Assembly: GCF_001267885.1 (NCBI RefSeq)
Contig: NZ_CP012382.1
Span: 8,109,001 to 8,173,000, forward strand
Reading direction: 5' to 3'
Source: Streptomyces ambofaciens ATCC 23877
GTDB lineage: Bacteria > Actinomycetota > Actinomycetes > Streptomycetales > Streptomycetaceae
DNA: 64,000 nucleotides
Below the pieces are notes generated by a model. The model was not told where the DNA came from and made no database searches. It saw nothing but the letters and a program-made list of their open reading frames with translations. Below, piece by piece: positions 53,850 to 62,106 of this stretch. The position numbers were made by a program, and so were the translations under genes. Each line of letters starts with the position of its first letter. The stretch's first letter is position 1.

Positions 53850-53891
53850 CCCGCTCCCGTCCACCCCTCCTCCCTCGACGAAGGCCCACCG

Positions 53892-55178
53892 ATGATTCCT
53901 CGCTACACGCTGCCCGAGATGGCGGACCTGTTCGCGGACCAGTCCCGCTACGCGACCTGGGTCAAGGTCGAGATCCTCGCCTCCGAGGCACAGGCCCGCC
54001 TGGGCCTGGTCCCCGAGCGGGCCGTGCAGGACATGCGCCGCGCCCGGGTGCCGCTGGCCGCACGCGTCGCCGAGATCGAGAAGGAACGCGACCACGAGGT
54101 CCTGTCCTTCCTCGCCGCCTACTGCGAGGACATCCCCGAGGACTCCGCCCGCTGGGTCCACCACGGCATGACCAGCTACGACCTCGTCGACACCGCCCTG
54201 GGCCACACCCTGGCCCGCGCCACCGACCTGCTCCTGGCCGCCGCCCGCCGCCTGCGCACCACCCTGGTCACCCGCGCCCTGGAGCACTGGGACACCGCCA
54301 TGGTGGGCCGCACCCACGGCGTCCACGCCGAACCCACCACCTTCGGCCACAAACTCGGCGTCCACGCCTTCGCCGTCCACCGCTCCCTGGCCCGGCTCAC
54401 CGCCGCCCGCGAAGCCGTCGCCGTGGGCACCGTCTCCGGCTCCGTGGGCACCTACGCCCTCATCGACCCCGCCGTCGAACGCCACGTCTGCGACGCCCTG
54501 GGCCTGGGCATCGAACCGGTGCCCAGCCAGGTCGTCGCCCGCGACCGGCACGCCCAGCTGATGCAGGCCGTCGCCGCGCTGGGCGCCTGCATCGAACAGA
54601 TCGCCCTCGAACTGCGGCTGCTGCAGCGCACCGAGGTCCGCGAGGTCGAAGAACACCGCACCGGCGCCTACCAGGGCTCCAGCGCCATGCCCCACAAACG
54701 CAACCCCACCACCAGCGAGCGGCTGTGCGGACTGGCCCGGCTGCTGCGCGGCTACGCCGACACCGCCCTGGAGAACGTCGCCCTGTGGCACGAACGCGAC
54801 CTCGCCCACCAGTCCGTGGAACGCGTCATCCTGCCCGACAGCCTGTCCGTGGGACACTTCCAGACGGTCGCGGCCACCGACCTGATCGACACCCTCACCG
54901 TGCACCCCGACCGGATGCGCGCCCACATCGACACCACCGACGGCCTCGTCCACAGCTCCCGGGTCCTGGCCGACCTCCTCACCCGCGGGGTGGAACGCGA
55001 GCACGCCTACCGTTCGGTGCAGGCCGCCGCCACCCACACCCTCACCACCGGCGAGCACTTCGCCACCGGCCTGGCCCGCCAGGGCATCGACCCCGGAAGC
55101 CTCGAGGCCGAACGCTTCCTCACCCGACACGACGTGATCCGCACCCGATTGGAGACCCTCCGTGAACTGGACGACTGA
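53892..55178 (+). CDS. kinM: Adenylosuccinate-lyase-like enzyme (KinM/FzmR-like)
   Basis: A 428-residue member of the fumarase/aspartase superfamily closest to PurB. It has RYTLPEMADLFADQSRYATWVKVE, HHGMTSYDLVDTALG, GRTHGVHAEPTTFGHK, and the signature SSAMPHKRNPTTSERL near 263-278 with the catalytic Ser loop. These enzymes split or form C-N bonds with elimination of fumarate. In hydrazine cassettes this homologue probably processes a succinylated nitrogen intermediate made from aspartate. A duplicate of the housekeeping purB is possible but unlikely in this context. Its end overlaps the GNAT start by 17 bases. Confidence 0.87.
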   Translation: MIPRYTLPEMADLFADQSRYATWVKVEILASEAQARLGLVPERAVQDMRRARVPLAARVAEIEKERDHEVLSFLAAYCEDIPEDSARWVHHGMTSYDLVDTALGHTLARATDLLLAAARRLRTTLVTRALEHWDTAMVGRTHGVHAEPTTFGHKLGVHAFAVHRSLARLTAAREAVAVGTVSGSVGTYALIDPAVERHVCDALGLGIEPVPSQVVARDRHAQLMQAVAALGACIEQIALELRLLQRTEVREVEEHRTGAYQGSSAMPHKRNPTTSERLCGLARLLRGYADTALENVALWHERDLAHQSVERVILPDSLSVGHFQTVAATDLIDTLTVHPDRMRAHIDTTDGLVHSSRVLADLLTRGVEREHAYRSVQAAATHTLTTGEHFATGLARQGIDPGSLEAERFLTRHDVIRTRLETLRELDD

Positions 55179-55566
55179 GCGGACCGAAGGCAAGGACCTG
55201 GACCTGGACGAGGTGCTCGCCGTCTACCGCTCGTCCGGACTGGGCCAGCGGCGGCCCGTGGAGGACCGCGACCGCATGGCCGCGATGCTCGCCGGCGCCA
55301 ACCTCGTCCTGGTCGCCCGCGACACCGACGGCACCCTGCTCGGCATCGCCCGCAGCATCTCCGACTTCTCCTACGTCACCTACCTGTCCGACATCGCCGT
55401 CACCGGCCGCCTCCAGCGCTCCGGCATCGGCCGCGCCCTGATCGACGCCACCCGCAAGGAAGCCCCCACCGCGAAGATCGTGCTGCTGTCGGCGCCCGCG
55501 GCCACCGACTACTACCCCCACATCGGCTTCACCCGCCACAACTCCGCCTGGGTCCTCAACCCGTGA
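55162..55566 (+). CDS. kinN: GNAT acetyltransferase of the hydrazine cassette (KinN/FzmQ-like)
   Basis: A compact 134-residue GNAT from GTG 55162. It has the acetyl-CoA loop LQRSGIGRALI preceded by the YLSDIAVTGR strand and the late DYYPHIGFTRHNSAWVL segment. In fosfazinomycin and kinamycin pathways the homologous enzyme acetylates the glutamylhydrazine amino group, which may protect or mark the intermediate. The 17-base overlap with the lyase gene implies coupled translation. It closes the cassette and is followed by a hairpin at 55665. Confidence 0.85.
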   Translation: MNWTTERTEGKDLDLDEVLAVYRSSGLGQRRPVEDRDRMAAMLAGANLVLVARDTDGTLLGIARSISDFSYVTYLSDIAVTGRLQRSGIGRALIDATRKEAPTAKIVLLSAPAATDYYPHIGFTRHNSAWVLNP

Positions 55567-55664
55567 CCCCCGCCCGGCACCCCGGCCGCCCCTCGACGCG
55601 CTCCGGGCCGGGGCTGTACCGGGGCTCGACCACCGGTTTGTAGCGTCCAGGTGGGGTGTACGAC

Positions 55665-55692
55665 AGGGACCGGACCCCCGGGTCCGGTCCCT
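55665..55692. terminator. 13-bp hairpin after the hydrazine cassette
   Basis: AGGGACCGGACCC (55665-55677) pairs with GGGTCCGGTCCCT (55680-55692). It lies 98 bases beyond the GNAT stop and 40 before the response-regulator start, so it may end the cassette transcript or act in the regulator's leader. GGTTTGTAG at 55635-55643 upstream resembles a butyrolactone-receptor half-site. Confidence 0.6.
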
Positions 55693-55732
55693 CGCGCCCC
55701 GCCCACGGACGTGCATGACCTTTGGGGGAGGC

Positions 55733-56494
55733 ATGAGCCAGATGTCGCTACCGACGCTGCCGGACCTGCGGACACCCGCGGCGCAGCTGATCCGGCTGGT
55801 CCAGGACGGCGCGGCGCCCGCCGCCCCGGCCCCCGGCGGCCGCCGCATCCTCGTCGTGGACGCCGACGTCGACCCCGCCGACTCCCTGGTGACCCAGCTG
55901 CGCCGCTACGGCCACGAGCCCCTCGCCGTGCAGTGCGGCAGCCAGGCCCTGCAGGCCCACGCCGACGCCGACCTGGTGCTGCTCGCCCTGGAGCTGCCCG
56001 ACCTGGACGGGCTGGAGGTGTGCCGCGCCATCCGCGCCGTCAGCCGGGTCCCCGTCGTCATCGTCACCGCCCGCCAGTCCGAACTGGACTGCGTCCTGGG
56101 TCTGCAGGCCGGCGCCGACGACTACGTGACCAAGCCCTACGGGCTGCGCGAACTGATGGCCCGCATCGAAGCCGTCATGCGCCGCGCCCACTGGCAGCCG
56201 GCCGCCCGCAGGTACATCCGCCGCGGGCGCCTGCACATCGACGTCAACTCCCGCGAGGTCACCGTGGACGGCAGCGGGATACCGCTGACCCGCAAGGAGT
56301 TCGATCTGCTGTGTCTGCTCGCCTCGCACCCCGACACCGTCATCCCGCGCAAACAGCTCCTCAAGCAGGTCTGGGGCGACTCCTGGTCCCAGCGCACCGT
56401 CGACACCCACGTCAGCAGCCTGCGCGGCAAACTCGGCGGCAGCGGATGGATCGTCACCGTCCGCGGCGTCGGCTTCAAACTGGGCGCCGGATAA
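55733..56494 (+). CDS. OmpR-family atypical response regulator (JadR1-like)
   Basis: About 253 residues (ATG 55733; ATG 55742 has better spacing from GGGGGAGG). A leader of about 35 residues precedes the receiver domain RRILVVDADVD. The usual phospho-acceptor Asp is Ala85 (LVLLALELPDLDGLEVC), while Asp43, Asp45 and Lys134 (VTKPYG) remain, so it should not be phosphorylated. A winged-helix DNA-binding domain follows (LTRKEFDLLCLLASHPDTVIPRK split, VDTHVSSLRGKLGG, VRGVGFKLG). No histidine kinase is adjacent. JadR1 and Aur1P of related clusters are atypical regulators of this kind that sense end products, so a similar role is likely. Confidence 0.88.
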   Translation: MSQMSLPTLPDLRTPAAQLIRLVQDGAAPAAPAPGGRRILVVDADVDPADSLVTQLRRYGHEPLAVQCGSQALQAHADADLVLLALELPDLDGLEVCRAIRAVSRVPVVIVTARQSELDCVLGLQAGADDYVTKPYGLRELMARIEAVMRRAHWQPAARRYIRRGRLHIDVNSREVTVDGSGIPLTRKEFDLLCLLASHPDTVIPRKQLLKQVWGDSWSQRTVDTHVSSLRGKLGGSGWIVTVRGVGFKLGAG

Positions 56495-56531
56495 CCACCG
56501 CCGCCCTGGGGCCCACCGGCCGGGGGACACG

Positions 56532-58097
56532 GTGACCACCTTCGACGACACCTCCGCCGTAGCCGCCCACGGACCGGCGGCCCGCCGCTCCTCCGTACGC
56601 GTACTGCTCGTCCCGCTGATCCTCGCGATAATGCTCTCCCAGCTCGACAACATGATCGTCGCCACCGCCCTGCCCACCGTCACCGCCGAACTCGGCGGCC
56701 TGGAACACGTCTCCTGGGTGGTCACCGCCTACACCCTGGCCACCGCCGCCTCCACCCCCCTGTGGGGCCGCCTGGGCGACACCCGGGGCCGCAAGGGCGT
56801 CCTGCTCGCCGCGATCACCGTCTTCCTCATCGGCTCCGCACTCAGCGGAGCCGCCCAGAGCATGGGCCAGCTGATCGGCTTCCGCGCCCTGCAGGGACTG
56901 GGCGCCGGCGGCCTGATGGCCGGCGTCATGGCGACCGTGGCGGAACTGGTCCCGCCCCGCGAACGCGGCCGCTACCAGGGCATGATCTCCGCGGCGATGG
57001 CGATCGCGATGATCGGCGGCCCACTGGCCGGCGGCGCGGTCACCGACCACCTCGGCTGGCGCTGGGCGTTCTACCTCAACCTGCCCCTGGGCCTGCTCGC
57101 CCTGACGATGATCTGGCTGCTGCTGCGGCTGCCCGAACGCCGCTCCACCGCCCGCCTGGACCACCTGGGCGCCGCCCTGCTGATGACCGGCATCACCGCG
57201 GCCGTCCTCCTCACCACCTGGGGCGGCACCCGCTACGCCTGGGACTCGGCCCCCACCCTCGCCCTCGGCGCGACGGCCGGCGCCGCCCTGTGGGCCTTCA
57301 TCCGCCGCCAGCACCGCACCGCCCACCCGATCATGCCCCCGCACATGTTCCGCGTCCGCAACTTCACCCTGATGTCCGTGATCGGCTTCCTGACCGGCTT
57401 CGTGCTCTTCGGCGCCCTGCTGTTCCTGCCGCTGTACCAGCAGGCCGTCCAGGGCGCCTCGGCGACCAACTCCGGACTGCTGCTCCTGCCGATGCTGGCC
57501 GCGATGATCGCCACCTCGCTGGCGGCGGGCCGCACCGCCACGGTCAGCGGCCGCTACAAGATGTTCCCGGTGGCCGGCGGCGCCCTGCTCACCGCCGGCA
57601 CCTGGCTGCTGTCACGGATGGACACCACCACCTCCCGGCCCACCGCCGCCCTGTACATGGCGGTGCTCGGCGCGGGACTGGGCTTCCTCACCCAGATCGT
57701 CACCGTCGTCGCGCAGAACAGCGTCGAGGCACACGACCTGGGCGCCGCGTCCGCGGCCATCACCCTCTTCCGCACCCTGGGCAGCTGCCTGGGCGTCGCG
57801 GTCATGGGCACCCTGTTCAACCGCGAGGTGCAGCGGGTGATGGCCGAACGCGCCCCCGGCCGCCCCGCCCTGGACAACGCCCAGCTGGACGCGGCCGGCC
57901 TGGCCCGCCTGGAACCCGCCCTCCACGAGGCCTACCGCCACGCGACCGCCGCCGGCACCCACGCCGCGTTCGTGCTCAGCGCCCTCGCCGGGATGGCCGT
58001 GTGCGCCGCCGCGCTGCTCGTACGGGAGGTCGCCCTGCGCAGGACCGCACAGCCCACCGGCCGGCCCGCCCGCCCGCAACCCGACGGGAGCCGCTGA
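56532..58097 (+). CDS. MFS drug exporter, DHA2 (14-TM) type
   Basis: A 521-residue membrane protein from GTG 56532 (GGGGGA upstream). It shows DHA2 features: LSQLDNMIVATALPTVTAELGG in the first helix, GRLGDTRGRKG loop (motif A), GFRALQGLGAGGLMAGVMATVAEL (motif C region) and about 14 hydrophobic helices. It exports hydrophobic cations or polyketides by proton antiport. Next to an atypical regulator and near the end of the cluster, it is a self-resistance candidate. It starts 37 bases after the regulator and may be co-transcribed with it. Confidence 0.9.
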   Translation: MTTFDDTSAVAAHGPAARRSSVRVLLVPLILAIMLSQLDNMIVATALPTVTAELGGLEHVSWVVTAYTLATAASTPLWGRLGDTRGRKGVLLAAITVFLIGSALSGAAQSMGQLIGFRALQGLGAGGLMAGVMATVAELVPPRERGRYQGMISAAMAIAMIGGPLAGGAVTDHLGWRWAFYLNLPLGLLALTMIWLLLRLPERRSTARLDHLGAALLMTGITAAVLLTTWGGTRYAWDSAPTLALGATAGAALWAFIRRQHRTAHPIMPPHMFRVRNFTLMSVIGFLTGFVLFGALLFLPLYQQAVQGASATNSGLLLLPMLAAMIATSLAAGRTATVSGRYKMFPVAGGALLTAGTWLLSRMDTTTSRPTAALYMAVLGAGLGFLTQIVTVVAQNSVEAHDLGAASAAITLFRTLGSCLGVAVMGTLFNREVQRVMAERAPGRPALDNAQLDAAGLARLEPALHEAYRHATAAGTHAAFVLSALAGMAVCAAALLVREVALRRTAQPTGRPARPQPDGSR

Positions 58098-58268
58098 GCG
58101 GGACCGGCCCCTCAAGCGGTCCTCGAGCCCCACCGCCCTGGCGGGAAGAGCCTCCAGCATTCCTCAAGGCCCCTTCGTCCGCGCTCCTGTGTACTGGCCG
58201 CGGCCCACGGGACCCCCCACCGGAATCCGTGTCCGGCCATGGCCTGCCCCTGCGAAACGGGAGTTTCC

Positions 58269-58967
58269 ATGAGCGATCCGGCGCAGAGCCCGGGCGCCCG
58301 CATGTACGAGGAGTTCGTCGCCATCCACGCGGTGCTGCGGCGCGGCACGCGCCTGGTGGTGGACGCCTACGAACGCCTCGCCGACGGCCACGCCGTCGAC
58401 ACCGCGACGCTGGCCGAGGCCGGCAGGTGGCTGCTCGCCTTCACCCACGCCCACCACAAGGCGGAGGACGACCTGTTCTGGCCCGTGCTCCAGGGGCTGT
58501 ATCCCGACGCGCACGCACAGCTCAAGGAGCTGTCCGAGGACCACGCGGTCCTCGACGGAAGGCTGAACGCCCTGGAAAGGGCCGTCGAGGACCTCGCGAC
58601 GGCCACGACGGCAGGGCGGGCCACCGCCGGGACGGACGGCGCCCACGAGGGCGCCGAGGCCGCCCGGCAGGTCCACCAGGTGCTCGACGCGCACCTGAGG
58701 GCCGAGGAGGCCGTGGTGGAGGACCTGTTCCCGCAGGTTCCCGCCGACGACATCGACCGGCTGCGCGAGGCGTTCATCCAGGGCTCCCCCCGCTTCGGTG
58801 TGCACTTCCTGTTCGGGCTGCTCGACGACCCCGAACCGGCCCGCGGCCGGGACCTGCTGATCGAGAACTTCCCGCCGCAGCTGCGTGCCGCCGCACCCCA
58901 GATGACCGGCCGCTACGAGGACAGCAAGCAGGGACTGCGGGGTGGGCCCGCAGGAATTTCCAGCTGA
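58269..58967 (+). CDS. Hemerythrin-like HHE-domain protein
   Basis: A 232-residue protein from ATG 58269. The four-helix hemerythrin plan is visible with His20 (FVAIHAVL), His60/His63 and Glu66 (FTHAHHKAEDDLFWPVL), His92 (LSEDHAVLDG), and a last helix HQVLDAHLRAEEAVVEDLF. This is a likely di-iron site. A C-terminal helical extension of about 70 residues follows. HHE proteins bind O2, NO or peroxide, and some are oxidases. Between two exporters it may protect against the reactive diazo compound, or take part in N-oxidation. The latter is speculation. Confidence 0.8.
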   Translation: MSDPAQSPGARMYEEFVAIHAVLRRGTRLVVDAYERLADGHAVDTATLAEAGRWLLAFTHAHHKAEDDLFWPVLQGLYPDAHAQLKELSEDHAVLDGRLNALERAVEDLATATTAGRATAGTDGAHEGAEAARQVHQVLDAHLRAEEAVVEDLFPQVPADDIDRLREAFIQGSPRFGVHFLFGLLDDPEPARGRDLLIENFPPQLRAAAPQMTGRYEDSKQGLRGGPAGISS

Positions 58968-59130
58968 CCGGTCACATCCACCGGTCCCCGTTCGTCAAAG
59001 CACCGACGGACGCCCACTCCGGCCGCCGGGACCATCCCCGGCGGCTGTCCCAGCGGCTCCCACCAGCACCGCTCTGGCGGGTGGAACCGCGTTCGATGAC
59101 CCGATCCTGCACCTTTTTGAGGAGTAATCG

Positions 59131-60639
59131 ATGGCTGCCTCCGACGCCACCACGGCCCGGTCAGCACCAGGGGCGGGCCTCAGCCCCGGGCTGATCCTGG
59201 CATTCGTCTGCATGGGCCAGTTCATGGTCTTCACCGATGTGTCGATCGTGAACCTCGCCCTGCCGTCCATCCAGGAGGGCCTCGGCATGTCCGAGGTCAG
59301 CCTGAACTACATCGTCACGGCCTACGCGACCGTCCTGGGCGGCTTCCTGCTGCTGGGCGGGCGCCTGGCGGACACCTTCGGCCGCCGCCGGCTCATCCAG
59401 GTCGGCTTCGTCATCTTCGCCCTGGCGTCGCTGACCTCCGGCCTCGCCGACAGCGGCACGATGCTCATCGCCTCCCGCGCCGTCCAGGGCTTCGGCGCGG
59501 CACTGATCACCCCCGCCGCCCTGGCGATCCTGACCAACACCTTCGCCGAGGGCCCCGAGCGCAACAAGGCGCTGGGCGTGTGGGGCTCGCTGTCCGGTAT
59601 CGCCTCCATCGTCGGCGTGATCCTCGGCGGCGTCCTCGCCGACACCTGGGGCTGGGAGTGGATCTTCTGGATCAACGTGCCGATCGGCCTGACCGCCGCC
59701 GTCCTGGCGCCGCGCATCCTGCCCGAGAGCAAGGCCGAGGACCGCGGCAAGTTCGACACCGTCGGAGCGGTCACCCTCACCGCCGGCCTGCTGCTGCTGA
59801 TCTTCACCCTCGGTGAGGCCACCACCGTCGGCTGGGACACCTTCCGCACCATCGGCTCGCTGGTCGGCGTCGTCGCCCTGCTGACGGCCTTCGTCGTCAT
59901 CGAGGCCAAGGTCGCCTCGCCGATGATGCCGCTGCGCATCTTCCGGCTGAAGACCATGCGGGTCGCCAACATCTCCGCCGTGCTGGTCTTCGGCACCTTC
60001 GGCTCGCTGTTCTTCTTCGCCAGCCTCTTCATGCAGCAGGCGTTCGGCTACTCGCCCCTCAAGGCGGGCTTCGCCTACGTCCCGCTCGCCTTCTCCGTCG
60101 CGGCCGGCGCGGGCATCGCCTCGGCCATGGTCACCAAGATGGCGGCCCGCCCGGTCGTGATGATGGGCCTCACGCTCACCGTCGCCGGTCTGCTGCTGAT
60201 GTGGCGGGCCCCCGCCGACGGCAGCTACGCCGTCGACCTGCTCGCCCCCTTCATCCTGCTCGGCCTCGGCTGCGGCATGGTCTTCGTAACCCTGCAGATC
60301 GCCGCGTTCGTCGGCGTCACCGACGAGGACGCGGGCGTCGGCGCCGGCCTGATCAACACCAGCCAGGAAGCCGGCGGCGCGCTCGGCCTGGCCGTCGTGG
60401 CGACCATCGCCTACAGCGGCATGAGCTCCGAGATGGCCGCGACCGGCGGCAACCCCGACCTGATCACCGAGGTCCACGAGGCCGCCAACCACGACGCGTT
60501 CCTCTCCGGCGCCCTGCTCGGCACGGTCGCGCTGCTGGTGGTGACCTTCATGATGCCCCGCGGCAAGCAGTCCATGAGCTCGGGCCCGGCCGAGGCCGGC
60601 GAGGGCCCCGCCCTGGTGAAGGCCGACGCGGAGAAGTAA
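59131..60639 (+). CDS. MFS drug exporter, DHA2 (14-TM) type
   Basis: A 502-residue membrane protein from ATG 59131 (TTGAGGAGTAATCG upstream). The first helix FMVFTDVSIVNLALPSIQEGLGM, motif A GGRLADTFGRRRLIQ and motif C GVWGSLSGIASIVGVILGG are DHA2 marks, and about 14 helices are predicted. The cytosolic tail is short and charged. It is not closely similar to the exporter at 56532, so the cluster carries two independent pumps. It is followed by a terminator-like hairpin at 60674. Confidence 0.9.
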   Translation: MAASDATTARSAPGAGLSPGLILAFVCMGQFMVFTDVSIVNLALPSIQEGLGMSEVSLNYIVTAYATVLGGFLLLGGRLADTFGRRRLIQVGFVIFALASLTSGLADSGTMLIASRAVQGFGAALITPAALAILTNTFAEGPERNKALGVWGSLSGIASIVGVILGGVLADTWGWEWIFWINVPIGLTAAVLAPRILPESKAEDRGKFDTVGAVTLTAGLLLLIFTLGEATTVGWDTFRTIGSLVGVVALLTAFVVIEAKVASPMMPLRIFRLKTMRVANISAVLVFGTFGSLFFFASLFMQQAFGYSPLKAGFAYVPLAFSVAAGAGIASAMVTKMAARPVVMMGLTLTVAGLLLMWRAPADGSYAVDLLAPFILLGLGCGMVFVTLQIAAFVGVTDEDAGVGAGLINTSQEAGGALGLAVVATIAYSGMSSEMAATGGNPDLITEVHEAANHDAFLSGALLGTVALLVVTFMMPRGKQSMSSGPAEAGEGPALVKADAEK

Positions 60640-62106
60640 CCCCACCCACCGGGCCGCACCAAGGCCCCCAGACACGGCCCCGCCGGCCATCCCCCGAACC
60701 GGCGGGGCCGTCCCACGCCCCGGTACCGCCCCACACCCGGGCACCGCCCCGCACCCCGGCACCGCCCCGCACGCGAGCACCGCAGCGCGCCGCGAGCGCC
60801 CCGGCACCGCCCCCGGGCGCCGCCCCGCGCCCCGGCGCCGCCCCGCACCGTCCCGCGCTTGGGGTACCTCATCACCGCCCCGCGCCCGGGCACCGCAGCG
60901 CGCCGCGGGCACCCCGGTGCCGTCCCACCCCCGGGCACCGCCGCGCAGCCCGATCGCCCCGGCACCGCCCCGCACCGTCCCGCGCCGCGGGCACCCCAGC
61001 GCCGCCCCGCACCCGGGCGCTGCCGGGCACTCTGGCACCGTTCCGCAGCCGGGCGCCGCGAGCGCCCCGGCGCCGTCCCGTATCCGGGTACCGTCCCGCG
61101 CTCGGGGCACCTCATCACCGCCCCCATCCCAGCGCCGCCGCGCACCCCAGCACCGCCCCGCATCCAGCGCCGCCGCGCACCCCGGCGCCGTTCCGCGCAC
61201 CCGGGCACCCCAGCGCCGTCCCGGCGCCGTCCTGCTACACGGGCACCCCAGCGCCGCCCCGCATCTCAGCGCCGCCGCGCACCGGCACCGGTCCGCGCTC
61301 CGGGCACCGCCTCGCACCTCGAGTGCCTCGGCACCGCCTCGCACCTCGGGTGCCCCGGCACCGCCTCGCACCGCCCCGGCGCCCACCCGCACAGCCCCGC
61401 TCCCGGAGCCCGCGCCGGCCGCCGCCCGGCCTCAGCCCGCCGGCGCCCGGAGCGGACCCGCCCGCCTCGCGGAGCGCCCCGGCCGCACACCTGCCCGCAG
61501 CCTCTGGCCCGCCCTGCCGGACCGGCGAGACCACCGCGGACCCGTACCCCGGCGGTGCCCTCCGTGCTCACGGCGGAGCCGTCACCCCCGGCCCCTTCGC
61601 CGCCCACAGGCCTCCGAAGACGGCCCGCCCACAGCCGTCACGCCTGACCCCCTTTCCGTCCGCCTGCTGCCGTTGCGGCCCCGCACCCGCCGGAACCGGC
61701 GAGACACCACACGCCCGCCCCCGGACGATGCCCTCCCGCACGCCCACACCCAGGCCGAGCCGTCCCGCACCTCCCGGCCGCCGCACGCCCACACCCACGG
61801 CGGCCCCCTCCCGCCCCAGGTCCGCCGCACGCGCCCGCCCCCGCGCAGAGCCCTCCCGCCCCCGCGCAGAGCCCCGTCACACCCCCGGCGGAGCCGTCCC
61901 GCACCCCCGGCGGAGCCGTCCCGCAGGGCTCCGCCCCCGCCCCGCCCCCGCCCCGCCCGCGGCGCGCCCCGCGGTGCGGCAGGCCGCCTTTGAGACGCCC
62001 TGCACTCCGCCTGCAGCGCCGCTCGATCGACGAGGTCTTTCCTGGTCCCTGGCTGCCGCCGCGCACACGGGAGCGGTCCCCAAACGATCTGCGTGAGGAG
62101 TACGTC
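60640..62106. repeat. 1.47-kb C-rich repetitive spacer
   Basis: No gene is supported. From about 60720 to 61380 the sequence is built of CACCGCCCCGCACCCC-like short units; around 61302-61370 a 28-base unit ending CGCACCTCGGGTGCCCC recurs. Low-complexity Pro/Arg/His/Ala frames on both strands reflect this composition. The last 60 bases hold the start region of the monooxygenase gene. Confidence 0.5.
60674..60711 (+). terminator. 13-bp hairpin after the second exporter
   Basis: ACGGCCCCGCCGG (60674-60686) pairs perfectly with 60699-60711, with a 12-base loop, 35 bases past the exporter stop. Confidence 0.75.

Noticed and set aside
53892..55178. The lyase considered as a nitrosuccinate lyase (CreD/FzmL type)
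   Set aside because: Its motifs are closer to adenylosuccinate lyase, and its position matches the PurB-like member of the hydrazine cassette; only a tree could exclude the other option.
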